Assembly: GCA_963576475.1 (NCBI GenBank)
Contig: OY754984.1
Coordinates: forward strand, 15,932,722 to 15,996,721
Direction of reading: 5' to 3'
Source: Molanna angustata
Taxonomy: Eukaryota; Arthropoda; Insecta; Trichoptera; Molannidae
Length of the DNA: 64,000 nucleotides
The notes beneath the pieces are model-generated. The model ran no database searches and was not told the origin of the DNA. It saw only the letters and a program-made list of their open reading frames with translations. Positions 35,691-46,244 of this stretch are shown in pieces; the stretch's first letter is position 1; each line of letters starts with the position of its first letter. The translations under genes were made by a program, and so were the position numbers.

Positions 35691-35702
35691 CCATTAATGG
35701 AC

Positions 35703-35750
35703 CAATCTACACGAAATTGATTACAGAAATAATCAATTTCGTGTAGATTG
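35703..35750. repeat. Perfect hairpin, 21-bp arms
   Basis: 35703-35723 and 35730-35750 are exact inverse complements (arm contains CTACACGAAATTGATTA) around a 6-base loop CAGAAA. Confidence 0.95.
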
Positions 35751-35961
35751 TAATATCTGTTATAATATAGGGGAAAGAATGGAAAGGAATTGGACGGAAA
35801 GAGAAAGAGGAGAGCTTGCAAAAACACTACTCACCAGAAGCCACAGAGGCATTCAGGGACTTTATTACTGATGATTTGAATCTAAAAATTGATGTATTAC
35901 AGAGTTCTATAGTCTTTAAGAACACATTGAAATTGTTACATGTTCTATGGATAAATGTATT

Positions 35962-36174
35962 CCAACTGTCAATTCGTTCATGAGAATTTAATTCTCTGAA
36001 TGAATCGACATTATTAAGCCAAGATGCGTGTACGAAGGAAACTTTTGTATGGCGTAGTGGACTTTTTGCATGCTAATAACACCAACTAAAGGCCTCGCAG
36101 CATATATGTTCATATACATGGATTTACTCAGAATTCGGAGTAGAACATTTTATGTGAATTTTGTGTGTGTTTGT

Positions 36175-36234
<60 letters not shown>

Positions 36235-36850
36235 GTCCCCCCTTATAACTTTTGATCCGCTCAATTTACAGAGCCCAAATTTTCAGAATATATAAAAAAT
36301 TATAGGCCTACAAAACTTTTATACTCGGAATTGCGAATTTTTGTTTCAGCCAGGGGTTACCAACTTTTGAAATTTTGGTTTATTTTGCCATATATTTCAG
36401 AAACCATAAAAGCTAGAACGCTGAAAATTGGTATTTACATAGACAAATACAAAATCTCAAATTAGTTTTTTTTTTAAATTGCAGGGTTTCTCAAACATTT
36501 TTATTAAGAAAAATATTTTTTTTATGATAAATTTATGAATTAAACTGCCTATATTTCCAATTTTTTTAAAAATATCGAAAAAAACTGAAACACCCCAACT
36601 ACAAAATTTAATTTTCTATAAAAAATATAAAAAATGTGATAGCACATCTCAATTTTTTTTTAACAATTTTTATAAAAATTGAATTTAGTGACGACATTGC
36701 TTCATACAATTTAGCCTACAGACAATATCTAAGAAAACTTAATAGTTTGATACTAATCTCCAAACATACATACATACCATCATTCTGTTTTCATATTCTG
36801 GGTAGGATCAAAGGACTGACCTCCATACTATCCTATATTGACATACATAC
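35962..36850 (+). repeat. Family B repeat, copy 4, with GT microsatellite
   Basis: It starts CCAACTGTCAATTCGTTC and carries the family B blocks. A (GT)n run at 36162-36230 lies at the same place as the GT runs in copies 2, 5 and 6. It is truncated near 36850, where TATATTGACATACATACC is duplicated. Confidence 0.8.
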
Positions 36851-36936
36851 CTATATTGACATACATACCATAGGAATCCACTGCCATTTAAATTACCAAT
36901 ATGTAAAACAAATTATTTACAGACTAGTTGCATGTA

Positions 36937-37062
36937 ACACATGAGATCCAACTGTCGATAGCGATAGTATGTATAGTTGAAGAATAAGTACCAAACTATA
37001 AACCCATAAATACAAATTATTTAATATTTTATGATATTTGGTTTTCTATACAACACATGTTA
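36937..37062 (+). repeat. Solitary family B terminal repeat
   Basis: ACTAGTTGCATGTAACACAT through GATAGCGATAGTATG and 'GTACCAAACTATAAAC' is the ~150-bp terminal repeat that flanks copy 5 (60876-62138). Confidence 0.7.
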
Positions 37063-37064
37063 AT

Positions 37065-37924
37065 GGTTTTTTTTTCTTTCAATATTAGACACTGTCAAAA
37101 TACCGACGAGACAAACTAGTAAAAAATATACATTCAGGCTTCCCATCTGTGGCACAAATTATGCACAGCTCTCTTTCATATACAGGCCATGCAGAAATTA
37201 TGATTCTTTCTTCTATGACATTGATCTCTTCAACTCATCGCATAGAAGATTTAAACTATCCATTTTGGCCACGTTCCCTCATCGCTCTGAGTGATCTTAC
37301 ACACGCTCTTCATAACGCCCCATTTCCTTTCAATTTCCATTTCTTACAGCAAATCATATTATGTTACCGATTGTTTTTTTTCTCAATTCATGTTTTTTTT
37401 AACCAGTAATATTCATCAAACATTTTTGGCTTAATGTCTGCTTGTCCTATGTATAACTAAATTGGCTGTATGTTTGTCTTCAATAAATAAAAAAAAAACA
37501 CAAAATGTGATAAAAATTCATAAAATAATAAATTGGGATAATTTTTGTAGCGCCGTTTTTGTGATAACCTCGCCTCAAGGGCGCTTTGAATATATTACAA
37601 TGACATTTTAAATGGAACATAGATCACGAAATAAAAAGAATGAATACTGCAGTCTGTCCTACCTCGGTTATTTGAATATTTTTGACCCATTTCTTATACT
37701 ACGCAGGTATATTAAAGTTACGTTTCCCCTCTCTTTCTATGGAACACAATCAATAGTTTGATGCGAAATATTTTTTATTTGATTTAATTTATTTATAACG
37801 CATATTATATATTAATATTATTTTTCTGCAGTCCTCCTCCATATAAACTTTAAGTATGCCAAATCTCAAACTCCTCCGTGCGCGCAGTTAGCCGAAAAAT
37901 GTAGGTACTTAACGTTTTCGCTTC
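37065..37924. other. No gene recognised
   Basis: Weak LINE-like frames may be present on the minus strand near 37140-37330 (MDSLNLLCDELKRSM). Otherwise AT-rich DNA. Confidence 0.3.
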
Positions 37925-37929
37925 ATTAT

Positions 37930-37956
37930 GAGGGAGACTGCTGCCAACGTACCTGT
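37930..37956. repeat. Solitary family D terminal motif
   Basis: GAGACTGCTGCCAACGTACC matches the terminal repeats at 40597 and 41219. Confidence 0.5.
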
Positions 37957-38940
37957 ATCTCAACAAGATTAAAATTGATCTATTTTATCCTTTAATCTTT
38001 AAAAATACTCAGTTTCCTCTAAATATTCAACTTAAGCAAAAGCTGCATATTCTTGTGCCATTTTAATCGAAAATCTAAATATTTAATCGAAAAAAAAACG
38101 TCAAACTGTAATTTAAACAACACGCTTTGAGTGCTTGTTATGATTTCTACAACCTTTTCAATAGACCAACCCAATAATGTGCATTCAGTAACATCACCAT
38201 CCTAAAATGACGATCGCCGCCATTTTGTATTGCGATGATGTCAATAGTCAATCGGTATTTATCGTTTCAGAATTACCATTTATATCTACACGGCGTATTA
38301 ATTGGTGTATTCATCTCAAAATAGACAAGACAATTAAGAAGATGTACTGTGCAAATTTTGAAGAAAGACTTAGGGTGACTTTCGCCAACGCTATCTAACT
38401 CTTAGAATTGATCAGATAATTTATAGGTAAGTACTATCTAGTGTGAATTGTGGTTTCACCACATATAAATAACTACTTCAGACGCTAGAAGCTTCTTGAT
38501 TTCCGCCACCTGAACAGCTTCCTAGCATAAATTGTATACTTTTATTTACATTTTTTGTTGTTGTTTGTAAAAAAATATAAAAATTTAAGTGTCACAATCC
38601 TTTTCCCATCCTTTTTCTTCTCTTCCCTTCCTTTCCCGTCACAGGCAAACATGCATCTTAGTTATATTTAAATTTACGACGCTTAAAATGTTTTATATTT
38701 AATATCTGTGGACACATGTAATTGGTCTGTTTGTTTTTATTTTATAGTGTATTATTCTATTTTAGTATTTTAAGACTGTATTTGTCCCTAAATAAATAAA
38801 TATTTTTTTTTAATTTGAAGTTACATAACCTCTAAACTGGAATGTCAATTGCATATATTATTTGCAAATAACTTCGAAATGATCTTATCTGTTGTGTTCA
38901 TGATATTTTTATACGGCATTGAATAAACATTTGAACAAAA
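37957..38940. other. No gene recognised; possibly single-copy
   Basis: Contains a 63-codon ORF (38207-38398) and a splice-donor-like GGTAAGTACT near 38426, but no family match. Not enough to call an exon. Confidence 0.3.
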
Positions 38941-39200
38941 ATGTGTAAAACGAAATACATAATATCATATGGGGTAGACAATGGAGATGTAATTGGAACG
39001 GACACGTTAGGAGAATGGAAGATGATAGGCTTCTACAAATTGCCCTTCAAAGAGACCCAGATGGAAGAAAAACACCGGGAAGACTTCAAAATCGATGGTG
39101 TGACAGTTGGATATCCGTATCGCAGGACACTAATTCAGCCCCATGAACAGACCTCAAGATCTTCACGAAGAAAGTTGATTAATAGCCTCATCCACTCGTT
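38941..39200 (+). pseudogene. RTE-type LINE C-terminal remnant
   Basis: In the frame offset from the ATG at 38941, the sequence near 38990-39110 reads RWNGHVRRMEDDRLLQIALQ then 'DPDGRKTPGRLQNRWCDSW', the xWxGHVxRMxDxR … GRxxxRWxD block of RTE-like RT tails. It is a short isolated relic; the 99-codon ORF called there is in another frame and is a shadow. Confidence 0.6.
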
Positions 39201-39664
39201 TTCTAAGAAATCTACAGAACTATTTATCCCCAGATTCTAAAAGAAAATGTCTTCATAAATTGGTTTTATATATAGTCCAATATATCAGATACATATTTGC
39301 TTGAAGCTTTACTGATCAATTTTAATAGCGCCATAACTTTCAAAAAGTATGATTAAGTTTTCACGAAACTTGCAAAACCGAATCTCTCATATTTAATTCG
39401 ATCATTTCGATCTCTGAAAAAGCCTGAAAGTTTTCGCTCTTCTGCTTATCAAGGGTGGTGCGCCTTTGTAACTTTTTTGGTTTATCTGATAGGACATTAA
39501 TTTGCACGCGTCATATCATTGTATGAATCTTTCTAGGCATAAATTCACAAATGATTCATAAAAGTTATGAATTGAGAAAGATGTAAAAAAAATAATGATT
39601 CCCAATAACAAATGATATCTCTAATTAGATGAGACACAAATATAATAAGTTTATATTGTAGAGT

Positions 39665-39800
39665 CTACTATAGATAGAATAAAAAATGAGGACATAAGGA
39701 GAGAATGCAAGTTAAAGAAGGATATTATATGTAAAATGAAAGTGAATGCTTTAAGGTGGTTTGGACATATAGAAAGAATGAACGATGAACGATGATCTAA
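39665..39800 (+). pseudogene. RTE-like LINE fragment, uninterrupted homologue of 19761-20640
   Basis: RIKNEDIRRECKLKKDIICK then MKVNALRWFGHIERMNDER matches the remnant at 19761-20640 on the minus strand, but with no SINE between the DEDI and RREC parts. This supplies the empty site for SINE 20175-20366. Confidence 0.75.
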
Positions 39801-39856
39801 TATTATTTCTACCATAATATGTCATTTATATCATTGTTCTAATTCTTCTTCTTATT

Positions 39857-40103
39857 CAGCCCTCTGTCTTCCACTGCTGGATATAGGCCTCTTCCTTACC
39901 CTTCCATTTCTTTAAAATATATTTTCAATATTATTTCTACCTTTGTTGAGAATCCAAGAAGATATTAATATTGATTGTATCAGCCCTCTGTCTTCCAATG
40001 CTGGATATAGGCCTCTTCCTTACCCTTCCATTTCTTTAAAATATATTTTCAATATTATTTCTACCTTTGTTGAGAATCCAAGGAGATATTAATATTGATT
40101 GTA
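39857..40103. repeat. Tandem duplication, 124-bp period, RTE 3' end
   Basis: CAGCCCTCTGTCTTCCACTG with 'CTGGATATAGGCCTCTTCC' is repeated at 39857 and 39981. The inverse complement GGCCTATATCCAGCAGTGGA is the usual RTE 3'-UTR motif. Confidence 0.8.
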
Positions 40104-40202
40104 ATCAATATTAATATCTCATAAAAAATAATGCGTAAAGTAATAATAATTTTAACAACAAATAAATAGATCCAAAAGTTTTTTGGATCTATTTATTTGT
40201 TG
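40083..40202. repeat. Two adjacent perfect hairpins
   Basis: 40083-40100 pairs with 40103-40120 (18 bp; GAGATATTAATATTGATT). 40156-40177 pairs with 40181-40202 (22 bp; contains AAATAAATAGATCCAAAA). Spacers are 2 and 3 bases. Confidence 0.93.
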
Positions 40203-40589
40203 AAATTTTTTTTAAAATCGGATATCTCCGAAGAACAAAGATTGATTGGTGCTTATAGGTATTCATCTTGAATAATGAATAGGAAGCCATTTTTGTTCTA
40301 TAAAATGAAAATCGGAATATAGAGGGTGGTTTTAATTTGATTTGTTTTAATGCCTGTAATTATTTTAATTGTTGAAGTTGATTTGTCTGATATAAACCTG
40401 CCAACCCATCTTGATGATGATGATGAATTCAAATTGCCAAATTTTCAATTCGGACAGGTTATTATTAAATTTTGACGAGTGTAATAATTTTAGTTTGCGA
40501 ATTTATTCGCCGCGTTAATTTATTTTGTGAATTCCGGATTTCATTGTCGTTGTTATAAAAGTAATAAAACTATCATTTTTGACTTAAGG

Positions 40590-41222
40590 GGGGGGGGGGA
40601 CTGCTGCCAACGTACCTTTTTTTCAATTTGATATACCATCGTTATTTTTTAACAAATCGTTTTGAAAAAAATAATTAAGATAGTTTGTGTATTAATAAAG
40701 AAAAATGTATCTTTACTTTTTGATAATGTTCTGTATAAATTATTGTAGAAAAATAATGGCATACCCCGATTTTCAACGTATATCTTATATTTTTAATGAA
40801 ATATAAGGCGCAGTTCAACATATTTTTTTTAAATTAAAGAAGACAAAAATATCTAGAAAAATATGATGTGACGTTGCATTAATGCTTCAGGTTTAGTAAA
40901 TAAACCCAAAAAAAAATTCCATTCAGTGCCATTGCTAAGTTCTTTTGGTTTATAAACTTAACCTGATGCTTTGATATATTATAAAAATATAAAATACTTG
41001 GTTAAAGTTCTATTATATTTATTGGATTATTGACGCGTTTCGTGCAAAGCACATCGTCAGAATAATGCTCTACAAGACTGAGACTAGTGGTTATATACAA
41101 AATTTACATGACAGGTGTATAAAAATGTTGGTTTTTGAACGGTTGAATTGTCGATCGACAAACTAAACTTAGTTAACCTGATGCATTGAACAAATAGGTA
41201 CGTTGGCTGCAGTCACCCTCGT
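40590..41222. mobile_element. Family D element with terminal inverted repeats
   Basis: Left GACTGCTGCCAACGTACCT (40599) and inverse right GACTGCAGCCAACGTACCT (41213) bracket about 630 bp without coding capacity. A partial direct repeat AACCTGATGC occurs at 40960 and 41177. A hammerhead ribozyme motif lies inside on the minus strand. It may be a MITE carrying a Penelope-like LTR remnant, or a Penelope-like LTR itself. Confidence 0.5.
41026..41066 (-). ncRNA. Hammerhead ribozyme motif (Penelope-like type, short stem III)
   Basis: On the minus strand the parts come in the canonical order. Stem I strand ATTATT comes first, then core CTGACGA, an unpaired T, stem II GTGC-TTT-GCAC, core GAAA, minimal stem III C-GC-G, cleavage triplet GTC, and stem I strand AATAAT. 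Stem I is a perfect 6-bp pairing and both invariant core blocks are intact. Hammerheads with a two-base-pair stem III are known in Penelope-like retroelement LTRs and in retrozymes, and often act as dimers. The unpaired T at the base of stem II is a deviation. No Penelope RT or GIY-YIG frame is visible nearby. Activity is inference. Confidence 0.7.
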
Positions 41223-41395
41223 AATAAAAAATTAGGTATTATTATCGTATTAATTCGAGAACATCGCTAAATAATTAGAAATTTATTTTTTGACATTGTT
41301 ATTTTTAGAAACAATTTTGTATACCTAGGCGAGCACATGTTTCTCCATACCTTGAGCAGCACGGGATACTGAGTACGTTTAACAGAAGGAAGTAA

Positions 41396-41470
41396 TAATA
41401 ATAATAATTAAAGACTTTTATTGACTTAATCAACGTGGCGGACTTATTGCCCTCATCATCTGTGTCGAAT
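41396..41470 (-). repeat. LINE 3' tail
   Basis: Minus strand: GGGCAATAAGTCCGCCACGT followed by TGATTAAGTCAATAAAAGTC and an (ATT)n tail. It has the same architecture as 45440-45520 on the plus strand. Confidence 0.7.
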
Positions 41471-41489
41471 CTTCAGAATCATTCAAAGT

Positions 41490-41712
41490 AAGACACCTTC
41501 CTATATGTATGACAGATTACAGTGGTCCCGTGATATTCACGTGTATGCTGCGCGACAAAGAGACCATGTAATTATTCTCCCCAGACATTGAAGGGAGTTA
41601 TACATACACATCAACCAAATATTGGAACGAATTACCACAGAACATTCGTACAACAGCCTCATGCAGAGCTTTAAAAAGCATTGCAGTGAATGGCTATTGA
41701 GTACACAAAATT
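41490..41712 (+). pseudogene. LINE RT C-terminal remnant
   Basis: YDRLQWSRDIHVYAARQRDH then, after a frame change, 'TSTKYWNELPQNIRTTAS' and KKHCSEWLLSTQN follow the order of CR1-group RT tails. There are several frame changes; dead. Confidence 0.5.
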
Positions 41713-42159
41713 AACTAATAATACAAGTAATAATGCGTTCTTTCTCTATATATTTTTTATTGTAAGTAACTAAAAAAACTACAAGGCATATGAAGTAGAT
41801 TTTTACTTCAATTGAAGGAGTAGGTATATAAAACTCTACCGGCTGAGTTTTTTAATATCATAATATTTTAACTATCTACTATTATTGTTATAAAAAAAAA
41901 CTTCTTACGTTTACCAATTCTTCACGAAAAAATGTTGTATATCACATATTAGGAGATAAACAATATTTTTTCGTGTTTCATACATAAGAAGATACTTAAG
42001 CGTGAATTTTTGTGTACATCCGTATACCCAGGGTATATGAGAGCCTATTTTTCTTAGATGTTAAATTAAATTTAGCAAAAATATTGTTAAATGATTCTTA
42101 AGTTATTGCGTTAACAGAGTGGAAATCCATTTTAATATTAATGAACAAATATAGTTTCA

Positions 42160-42225
42160 TTTAAGACCTTGATAATGCCGTGTCATCTCGGCGAAAATAT
42201 TCGGTCATTGCAATCGAATTTTTTG
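42160..42225 (+). repeat. Family E core, degenerate copy
   Basis: GACCTTGATAATGCCGTGTC and 'ATCTCGGCGAAAATATTCGG' parallel 26793 and 59440. The stem is preserved by changes on both sides (GCCG … CGGC). Confidence 0.45.
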
Positions 42226-43496
42226 GAAAAATACTTTGGTTTACTATTTATTTATTAATTTTAGTATTGTTAATTGTGTCTTGATTCATTGAATGTTTTC
42301 GATTTTTAAAATTGTCTTGATTTAAAAACAAAAAAGGGTACCATTCATATTGCTTCTACTTAAATTCTCAGTGACTTAATAGTTGTAATTTTAATAATGC
42401 TTTTAGTTACGTCCGCCAAGTGAACGTAATGTAAACAACTATTTTAGAGTAATATTAAATATATAAAATTAGTTTTGTCTGTTGCGAAATGAAGAGTTAC
42501 GCATAAATAAACTATTATTCCGACAATGAGGGTTGTGTTATAAACTTTCATAATACTATTGTCTAGTGTTATCAACTTTCATAATACTATTGTCTATAAC
42601 TAGATTCATAGAAAACAGGGTTGACAAACTCAACAGGTTCTACACAAAGCATCATTGTTAAATCTACCACTTCGTATTGAAAAATAATCGTCTCTATTAA
42701 ATTGAAATTTACTAATTTACTTGCCGTGCAAACAATTACAAATATCCATAGAATTATAATATACTATAATTCTATGCAAATATCATATAATAAACGGAGA
42801 CGGCCGATTTATTAATGATATTAATAACAATTAGGTACTGCAAATAATAACAATCAATTGTTATGAATACCGCTATCCACTTCTTCAAAAAAAAAATAAT
42901 AGATCAATGCGTAATTTGTAAATTATTTAATTGAACAAAATAAAATGGAACAAACGCACCGATCAAGCTTTCGATTGGGAAAAATTCACACATCCAGGTA
43001 TTTAACATATCAAAGGATTAGGCTCTGAGGAGGTCGCTGTACTATCTATTAACATTCATGATTCCTGATAATAAGCGTTGAAAGAATATTTAACGATTCT
43101 ACATTACATGTATTCATTATTACCGATTTTTGCATTTTTATTGTTGATCTTTTCGATAAATCTACAATTTTTTAATATCCAGTGGCTCTCATAATGAACG
43201 GTAACATTATTATTCTACGAGAATGCCAAAGTCTTTAAATCGCGATGCCGTGTATTTTCTAATTTTTTCATCAAATGATCTAAAAATATCACTTGAATTT
43301 GGAAAAGCCTCGTCACAAATGTATTTTTTTTATTTTTATCATGTATTGTTATATCGGGCCTGTTATGTTGAATTTATCGGTCAGGTAATGTTATTTAATC
43401 ATAATAAATTGAAATATTATTATTTTTTAAAAATGACATCGGTTCACAAACTGCAATAATTATTATATATTTTTTATAAATAATAATAACATGTGA

Positions 43497-43665
43497 ATGT
43501 TTTAAAGCTGTTGTTTTAAGTGTGATTGAATGTTTTAAAGCTATTGTTTTAAGTGTGATTGAATGTTTTAAAGCTGTTGTTTTAAGTGTGATTGAATGTT
43601 TTAAAGCTGTTGTTTTAAGTATGATTGAATGTTTTAAAGCTGGTGTTTTAAGTGTGATTATTAAG
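43497..43665 (+). repeat. 33-bp tandem repeat, five units
   Basis: Unit GAATGTTTTAAAGCTGTTGT TTTAAGTGTGATT, 33 bp (11 codons), five copies with single-base differences. The ORFs on both strands only reflect the repeat. Confidence 0.9.
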
Positions 43666-43689
43666 CCTATAATTCTTAGGTTTTTTTTA

Positions 43690-43790
43690 ATGAATATGTA
43701 CTTGTTTAACATCTTCCATACATCTTCCTACGTTCCCTTAAATAAGCAAATAAATGCTTGTGCTTGGTTTGAGTTCTTCAATATCTGTGT
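43690..43790 (-). repeat. SINE family 2 3'-body fragment
   Basis: The inverse of the SINE 2 body: AGCACAAGCATTTATTTGCT and 'AGGGAACGTAGGAAGATG' on the minus strand. Confidence 0.65.
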
Positions 43791-43869
43791 TTGTTTGTGT
43801 TGTAGAATTATTAAACGAAAAGTACATATTTACATAACGAGAGTCCAGTAAACTCTAAAACCTTACAGA

Positions 43870-44109
43870 CAGACACTGCACTTTAAAATGTCCTTTCTCC
43901 ATTGCTGGATATAAACCTTCTACATTTGATTCCACTCGTTTTTCAGATACGATAGTTTTTAAATTACTTACATACTTACTGTTAGTCACATTCGTTCTAC
44001 TGCTGGACATAGATCTCTTCTAAACTTTTTCAATATCTTCTATCTTACCCATCTTCTATCTTATCCAAGTATCTTCTACCTAATATTACCTGTCCACCTT
44101 TTTTGAAGT
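43870..44109 (-). repeat. RTE 3'-end debris
   Basis: Two copies of the inverse 'CCAGCAGTGGA'-type motif (CCATTGCTGGATATAAACC at 43899; CTACTGCTGGACATAGATC at 43999), embedded in short degenerate sequence. Confidence 0.5.
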
Positions 44110-44739
44110 CTTCCTACGTCTATTTTACTGTCCTATTTGTGTTTTTAAATATGAATTTTCGACTTTGAAAGCCTTTGTAAATACTAATTTCACAGCGAAA
44201 AATTCCTCGACTTTCCGTCCTTGATAATATACCACAAGGCTAAGCCGCTATCGGACGGGAGAAAAAATTCGGCGCGGATCTTCTAATGGCCAAGAATATT
44301 ATTTGTGCCGTTAATTTCAAGTTTCACGGCTCGCCGACGTTGAATCTATTAGAATTTCAGATATTTTCGCCTCGACTAGTAGTTTAGTGAAAATGAATAT
44401 TTTTTGAGTAACGAAGTTTGGCTTGAATCTCGTAAATTGAGAACGTTATGCCCAAGGGAGACGGTTACGAAGTGACGAGGAACTCAAAACCTCGGGTTCC
44501 CAAAGCGGACTGTCTCGAAACCAAAAAAAGGACGTTTGATAAATTAAGATAGAAAGTAGTATAGCGGATGTACGCGGTAAATTAAAAAGTATATTAAACG
44601 TTTTTCAAGGATACAAACTAAATGTTCAATACATACAAAGTTCGATGGTTCTTCCCCAATATCAGGACTAACATCTGTGTATTTTAACCATTTTTGTAAA
44701 TATCTGTGCATTATTTATGTTTGTTATTTAAAAAAAAAT
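44110..44739. other. Apparently single-copy DNA, no gene recognised
   Basis: Higher GC and complexity than the rest of the window (for example CGCTATCGGACGGGAG, ATTCGGCGCGGATC, CAAAGCGGACTGTCTCGA), with no repeat match and no long ORF. It may hold host regulatory or UTR sequence. Confidence 0.35.
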
Positions 44740-44830
44740 AAACCTTAAATAAATATATTTTTCCCAAGCGGGATTCATACTATTTGGAAATTTCTACCAA
44801 CCAACCAGATACAAGTATTATATACAATAT
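44740..44830 (-). repeat. LINE 3' tail
   Basis: Minus strand: CTGGTTGGTTGGTAGAAATT then an A/T-rich tail; related to the family at 21735. Confidence 0.55.
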
Positions 44831-45409
44831 TAAAAAGAAAAAGGTATATTAATAAACATAGATTATATAGCTTAAATATTATTAAGATTAATTAAAGTCA
44901 AGCGACTTTCCTAGTGAATAATTATTCTCGGAATTTAGTCTCTTAATAACATATTTTATACAAAAGAAATGCAATCAAGCAAATATGAAAAGAATATTTT
45001 ATTACTAAAATTTACTCCATAGATAACATTAAGACCTCGCACAAGTGGAATGATAAATATTCCCAAAAAATACATCTTTCGGCCAAAATCATCATTTATA
45101 CTATACAGTAAATTGGTACAATGATTTACCAATGCAATTTTAAAAATTAACAGAAATCCATTTTAATAAATTATTGGTAATATTGAAAGAATATCTTAAG
45201 TTATTTTATATTTATTATATTATTTTTTTATGATTTTATTTATATTTTCACCTGACCTAACAGAAGGAAATTTTAATGAATGAAAGAATCGATAAACTAT
45301 GAACGATTAACGAAAATAATAGGTATGTATGTAAATGTGGAAAAAAAGGAGTGTATTGTTTCAAAGAAAAATCCTATATTCCATCGTGGGGTATTCATTA
45401 TAGAATGTG

Positions 45410-45525
45410 CACGTTGTCCTGTCTGGTGCCATGGGTGGTTGACTGGTAGAAATTGCCTGCGGGCAATAAGTCCGCCACGTTGTTTAACTCAATGAAAGTC
45501 TTTAATTATTATTATTATACTCATA
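45410..45525 (+). repeat. LINE 3' tail
   Basis: GACTGGTAGAAATTGCCTGC, GGGCAATAAGTCCGCCACGT and the ending (ATT)n. It has a relative on the minus strand at 41396. Confidence 0.75.
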
Positions 45526-46139
45526 GGTGTCTTTATGATGTATTAAGAAATCCACAAAAAATTACAGCAATAGATGTGTGTGGCTTTTCGTTCTTTCGGC
45601 TTACCTCAGTAGAGACGTGGGATAACTATTTTTTATATGTTATATCATGAATAATATTTGATTCTTGCAACATGTTCTTTTAAAATTCAACTTAAGCCAT
45701 ACACAATAAGTGGGTCGAAATGCTTCAAAAGTTTTGGAACTCTCGCTCTAAACTAGGGTAAGGTTTTGTCGGTTCGCGGAGGTCTACGTAGGTCCCATTT
45801 TAGTTATAATTTTAGCCTCCCTTGACAATATCGCTATCTTTGCCGTACTTGTTTCCTCTTCACAGAGTATACTGTCCTCGAATGATAATTCTAACAGTTT
45901 TACAAGACACACAGGAACATGATTAGACCTTCAAGTATTTCATTGAATTTATTTTTATTTATACCCTGAAACGGATAAAAAGAACAATTTCGACCCAATT
46001 TTTGAATGGATGCGACTAATACATTGAATAAGACATGATAATAGAAATATTAGAGAGGTCTTTATTCTTAAAAACACATTGAAATTATTGCAAGTTCTGT
46101 GAATAAATGTATGCTGTAAATAGACTTCTAGCCTTCCCT

Positions 46140-46180
46140 CCACTGCTGGATGTAGGAGGCCTACATCCAGCATACCCAGT
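46140..46180. repeat. Short palindrome at an RTE tail
   Basis: GCTGGATGTAGGAGGCCTACATCCAGC is almost fully self-complementary; derived from the RTE 3'-UTR motif. Confidence 0.75.
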
Positions 46181-46244
46181 ATATATTTTATCCATAAAAA
46201 AATGAGATAACCGATGATTTATTACTTACTGTCGTATTACAGGA

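Noticed and set aside
38207..38398. 63-codon ORF with downstream GTAAGTAC as a host exon
   Set aside because: No family match and no acceptor or neighbouring exon identified.
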